Position numbers and translations under genes: made by a program
Notes under the pieces: model-generated
Seen by the model: the letters and a program-made list of their open reading frames with translations, nothing else
Told to the model about the DNA's origin: nothing
The model's database searches: none
In this document: one piece after another, positions 8,787 through 9,353 of the stretch
How positions within the stretch are numbered: position 1 is the first letter of the stretch
How the letters are laid out: each line of letters starts with the position of its first letter
Source of the DNA: Pontimonas sp964350865
GTDB taxonomy: Bacteria > Actinomycetota > Actinomycetes > Actinomycetales > Microbacteriaceae
Length of the DNA stretch: 9,353 bases
Direction of reading: 5' to 3'
Assembly: GCA_964350865.1 (NCBI GenBank)
Contig: CAYGLJ010000039.1
Location: forward strand, 1-9,353

Positions 8787-8847
8787 AAGCCTCAGTCTAC
8801 GACATTCCCCTCGCGCCCCACTCTCAGACAGGCGCGTTCTGAGGCTT
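8787..8847. repeat. Nested inverted repeats between erpA and ctaC
   Basis: AAGCCTCAG (8787-8795) and its exact reverse complement CTGAGGCTT (8839-8847) form a perfect 9-bp inverted repeat with a 43-nt spacer. Inside it, CGCGCC (8812-8817) and GGCGCG (8831-8836) form a second perfect 6-bp pair with a 13-nt loop. A third pairing, CTCAGA (8823-8828) with TCTGAG (8838-8843), would compete with the outer stem. The pentamer CTCAG also occurs at 8851-8855. Possible roles are an erpA terminator, a ctaC leader structure or an operator; there is no U-run for a standard terminator. Confidence 0.5.
8794..8799 (-). promoter_or_regulatory. Possible -10 element (TAGACT) for ctaC
   Basis: Minus strand TAGACT fits the loose actinobacterial TANNNT pattern and would start transcription near 8787, about 31 nt before the ctaC GTG. 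No recognisable -35 lies at normal spacing. It overlaps the right arm of the 9-bp inverted repeat, so a protein or structure at the repeat could affect this promoter. Confidence 0.3.
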
Positions 8848-8858
8848 TCTCTCAGGGT

Positions 8859-9206
8859 TTAGGAGAAGCTGTCTCCACACGCGCAGCTACCTTGCGCATT
8901 CGGGTTATCGATCGTGAAACCCTGCTTCTGAATGGTGTCCTCAAAGTCAACCGTGGCTCCCTCGAGATAGGGGGAACTCATTTTGTCCACTACGAGCTCG
9001 ACTCCCGAGAATTCACGAACGAGATCGTCTTCCATCAGTCGCTCGTCAAAGAACAGCTGGTAAATCAATCCCGAGCATCCACCAGGCTGAACAGCGACGC
9101 GCAAACGCAAATCATCGCGACCCTCCTGGTCGAGGAGATTGCGGACCTTTGTTGCCGCCTGATCAGTGAGCGATACGGCGTGTGTCTGATTCAGTGTCTC
9201 TGACAT
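8859..9206 (-). CDS. erpA: A-type iron-sulfur carrier protein (ErpA/IscA family)
   Basis: Predicted cytoplasmic carrier that holds a Fe-S cluster and passes it to target enzymes. The 115-residue product from ATG 9206 carries the three family cysteines: Cys44 in PGGCSG, and Cys108 and Cys110 in GSCACGDSF near the C-terminus (64 residues between first and second). Length fits the family (about 105-120 aa). The frame continues upstream to 9287, but ATG 9206 has AAAGGA seven bases ahead and begins the normal N-terminus. The gene lies upstream of ctaC on the same strand, and erpA near ctaC is also known in mycobacteria. The Rieske protein QcrA is a plausible client, but this is inference. The symbol is used for the family; IscA and SufA are close alternatives that sequence alone does not exclude. 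Confidence 0.93.
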   Translation of the reverse strand: MSETLNQTHAVSLTDQAATKVRNLLDQEGRDDLRLRVAVQPGGCSGLIYQLFFDERLMEDDLVREFSGVELVVDKMSSPYLEGATVDFEDTIQKQGFTIDNPNAQGSCACGDSFS

Positions 9207-9211
9207 GGTGG

Positions 9212-9227
9212 GGTCCTTTCTCGGACC
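9212..9227 (-). promoter_or_regulatory. Small hairpin covering the erpA ribosome binding site
   Basis: On the minus strand GGTCC (9227-9223) can pair with GGACC (9216-9212) around the loop GAGAAA. The AAAGGA Shine-Dalgarno of erpA spans the loop and the 3' arm, so the fold would partly hide it. The stem is only 5 bp, and the transcription start may fall inside it, so function is uncertain. Confidence 0.3.
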
Positions 9228-9230
9228 TTC

Positions 9231-9236
9231 AGTGTA
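9231..9236 (-). promoter_or_regulatory. Candidate -10 element (TACACT) for erpA
   Basis: Minus-strand TACACT matches the TANNNT actinobacterial -10 pattern and would start transcription around 9224-9227, about 20 nt before the ATG at 9206. The hexamer 17 bp upstream does not resemble TTGACA. Placed in the 127-bp gap between erpA and the divergent gene at 9334. Confidence 0.35.
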
Positions 9237-9294
9237 GCTCTCGTATCGTGCCGGTGGCTGGAACCGCACTGGGAAACCTTTGACCATCTCCCGC

Positions 9295-9300
9295 TAATCT
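9295..9300 (+). promoter_or_regulatory. Possible -10 element (TAATCT) for the rightmost gene
   Basis: TAATCT on the plus strand would start transcription near 9307, about 27 nt ahead of the GTG at 9334. A TTGACC at 9280-9285 is only 9 bp upstream, too close to act as its -35, so the promoter call rests on the -10 alone. Confidence 0.25.
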
Positions 9301-9333
9301 GGTGGAACACCGTTCGTTGCAGGAGAGGCACAC

Positions 9334-9353
9334 GTGGCACAAGAACTTTCGCA
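9334..9353 (+). CDS. Start of an unidentified gene, cut by the right edge
   Basis: GTG at 9334 is preceded by a strong AGGAGAGG (9321-9328) with a 5-nt gap, so a plus-strand gene very probably begins here. Only six codons are visible (reading VAQELS in literal translation), too few to assign a family. It is divergent from erpA. Confidence 0.65.

Noticed and set aside
8709..9203. 164-codon plus-strand open frame across the ctaC-erpA gap
   Set aside because: It is mostly antisense to erpA and the start of ctaC, shows no domain, and has no ribosome site I can see.
9280..9300. TTGACC plus TAATCT as a classic sigma70 promoter
   Set aside because: The spacer is only 9 bp, far from the required 16-18, so the two hexamers cannot work together; only the -10 is kept, at low confidence.

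Overview
This window is an actinobacterial aerobic-respiration locus. It carries all the core structural genes of a cytochrome bcc-aa3 (complex III-IV) supercomplex. The diheme QcrC with two CxxCH motifs and a C-terminal anchor, the long QcrB with a PDWY (not PEWY) quinol-site motif and a C-terminal extension, the QcrA with an extra N-terminal membrane part, and the small CtaF subunit IV are all characteristic of Actinobacteria. GC content is moderate by eye, and start codons are a mix of ATG, GTG and probably TTG. Protein flavour and gene neighbourhood (trpD beside ctaE, an ErpA-type gene beside ctaC) suggest Microbacteriaceae or a relative. That assignment is inference, since no 16S or other marker gene is present.

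Layout, left to right: (1) 1-1067, minus: trpD (anthranilate phosphoribosyltransferase), cut by the left edge a few residues before its C-terminus. (2) A 44-bp divergent promoter region. (3) 1112-5265, plus: ctaE-qcrC-qcrA-qcrB, tightly packed, with a 4-nt qcrA/qcrB overlap. (4) A 56-bp convergent gap with a plus-strand hairpin that is a likely terminator. (5) 8755-5322, minus: ctaC-ctaD-ctaF followed by a small GNAT acetyltransferase whose probable TTG start lies inside the end of ctaF. (6) A 103-bp gap upstream of ctaC holding nested inverted repeats. (7) 9206-8859, minus: an ErpA/IscA-type iron-sulfur carrier. (8) A divergent promoter region, then the first 20 bases of a plus-strand gene at the right edge.

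How the genes work together: QcrB (hemes bH and bL), QcrA (Rieske 2Fe-2S) and QcrC (two c-type hemes) oxidise menaquinol and pass electrons directly to the CuA centre of CtaC. CtaD (heme a, heme a3-CuB) reduces oxygen, and CtaE and CtaF complete the oxidase. The ErpA-type protein could supply Fe-S clusters, QcrA being one plausible client. Heme A synthesis and assembly genes (ctaA, ctaB, ctaG) are not in the window.

The region looks like ordinary core metabolism and I see no new defence, mobile or biosynthetic system. The points worth a second look are a probable leaderless ctaE, a TrpD with a Lys at a normally acidic metal-binding position, the translationally coupled GNAT gene, and a structured element between erpA and ctaC.
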